A stretch of DNA of 64,000 nucleotides from Fibrobacterota bacterium. Its GTDB lineage: Bacteria; Fibrobacterota; Chitinivibrionia; Chitinivibrionales; FEN-1185. A program made the translations under genes and the position numbers. The notes beneath the pieces were generated by a model. It was not told the DNA's origin and ran no database searches. It saw only the letters and a program-made list of their open reading frames with translations. Positions within the stretch are counted from its first letter, which is position 1; each line of letters starts with the position of its first letter. The stretch spans positions 24,925-88,924 of the forward strand of contig PLWQ01000025.1 in the NCBI GenBank assembly GCA_003165595.1, read 5' to 3'. Shown one piece after another: positions 63,875 to 64,000 of this stretch.

Positions 63875-64000
63875 ATGATTGTGCTCGTTTCAGGTATACT
63901 CGCCGCCAGCCTCACGGCTTGCGGCTGGCTCTTCTTTGTGTACAGAAAGGAAAAGAACAAGGCCGGCTATTTTGAACGAGCGCTTGATGCAAAGAACCAG
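63875..64000 (+). CDS. Start of a single-pass membrane protein, cut by window end
   Basis: 42 codons visible, still open at the window end. MIVLVSGILAASLTACGWLF then FVYRKEKNKAGYFERALD: one N-terminal membrane helix followed by charged, possibly helical sequence. AGAGG lies ten or so bases before the ATG. Too little is visible to name a family. Confidence 0.55.
   Translation, partial: MIVLVSGILAASLTACGWLFFVYRKEKNKAGYFERALDAKNQ

Overview
The window looks like chromosomal DNA of an uncultured Gram-negative bacterium, probably of the FCB superphylum and perhaps Fibrobacterota or a relative. The signs are many lipoproteins with Ig or Cadherin-like repeats, a FlgD-type C-terminal sorting tail on an exported protein, TolC-type outer-membrane channels, a protease ending in an apparent outer-membrane barrel, and Hanks-type kinases. 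The taxonomic guess is an inference from domain style only. I saw no rRNA, tRNA or CRISPR array.

Bases 1-10230 hold an envelope/redox cluster (a polyferredoxin cut by the window edge, two paralogous lipoproteins and a Tat-exported DUF362 protein), then a giant reverse-strand Ig-repeat lipoprotein with an exact 738-bp higher-order repeat. The 10.2-10.6 kb divergent region carries two perfect Crp/Fnr-type palindromes, and a third lies at 15.69 kb. Between them sits a visibly AT-richer three-gene operon: a protein with a VgrG-like C-terminal tail, an amidohydrolase with a large helical insertion, and an exported protein. I read it as a possible orphan effector module, and it is the best candidate here for an undescribed system.

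Bases 15.9-31.5 kb are GC-rich and entirely reverse strand. They hold a tightly overlapping housekeeping operon (purN, rnhB, STAS protein, DUF1015, LPG-synthase-like membrane protein, MoxR), a GT2 glycosyltransferase, a diguanylate cyclase, a ketosynthase plus inactive ketosynthase plus cupin operon, a B12-type radical SAM protein and a metalloprotease/propeller/barrel protein. A short forward operon follows at 32.2-33.4 kb (DUF2089, small membrane protein, SHOCT-like protein).

Bases 34-48.7 kb hold a kinase/beta-helix pair and three export systems: an RND tripartite pump, an MFS tripartite pump with its TetR regulator, and an ABC-2 exporter. The ABC exporter appears to be the end of a five-gene operon starting with a double-ASKHA CoA activase, a dehydratase-like partner and a B12 radical SAM protein (54.5-46.8 kb). 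The last part holds a TrmA/RumA-like methyltransferase, a truncated four-helix-bundle gene, an inhibitory-type serpin divergent from a second transmembrane kinase, a second beta-helix protein, a MITE-like element, a large lipoprotein and the start of one more membrane protein.

Intergenic regions contain at least three repeat families: a covarying hairpin, a GC-rich block of about 170-250 bp in both orientations, and a GCAATGAC/GATTGC repeat.
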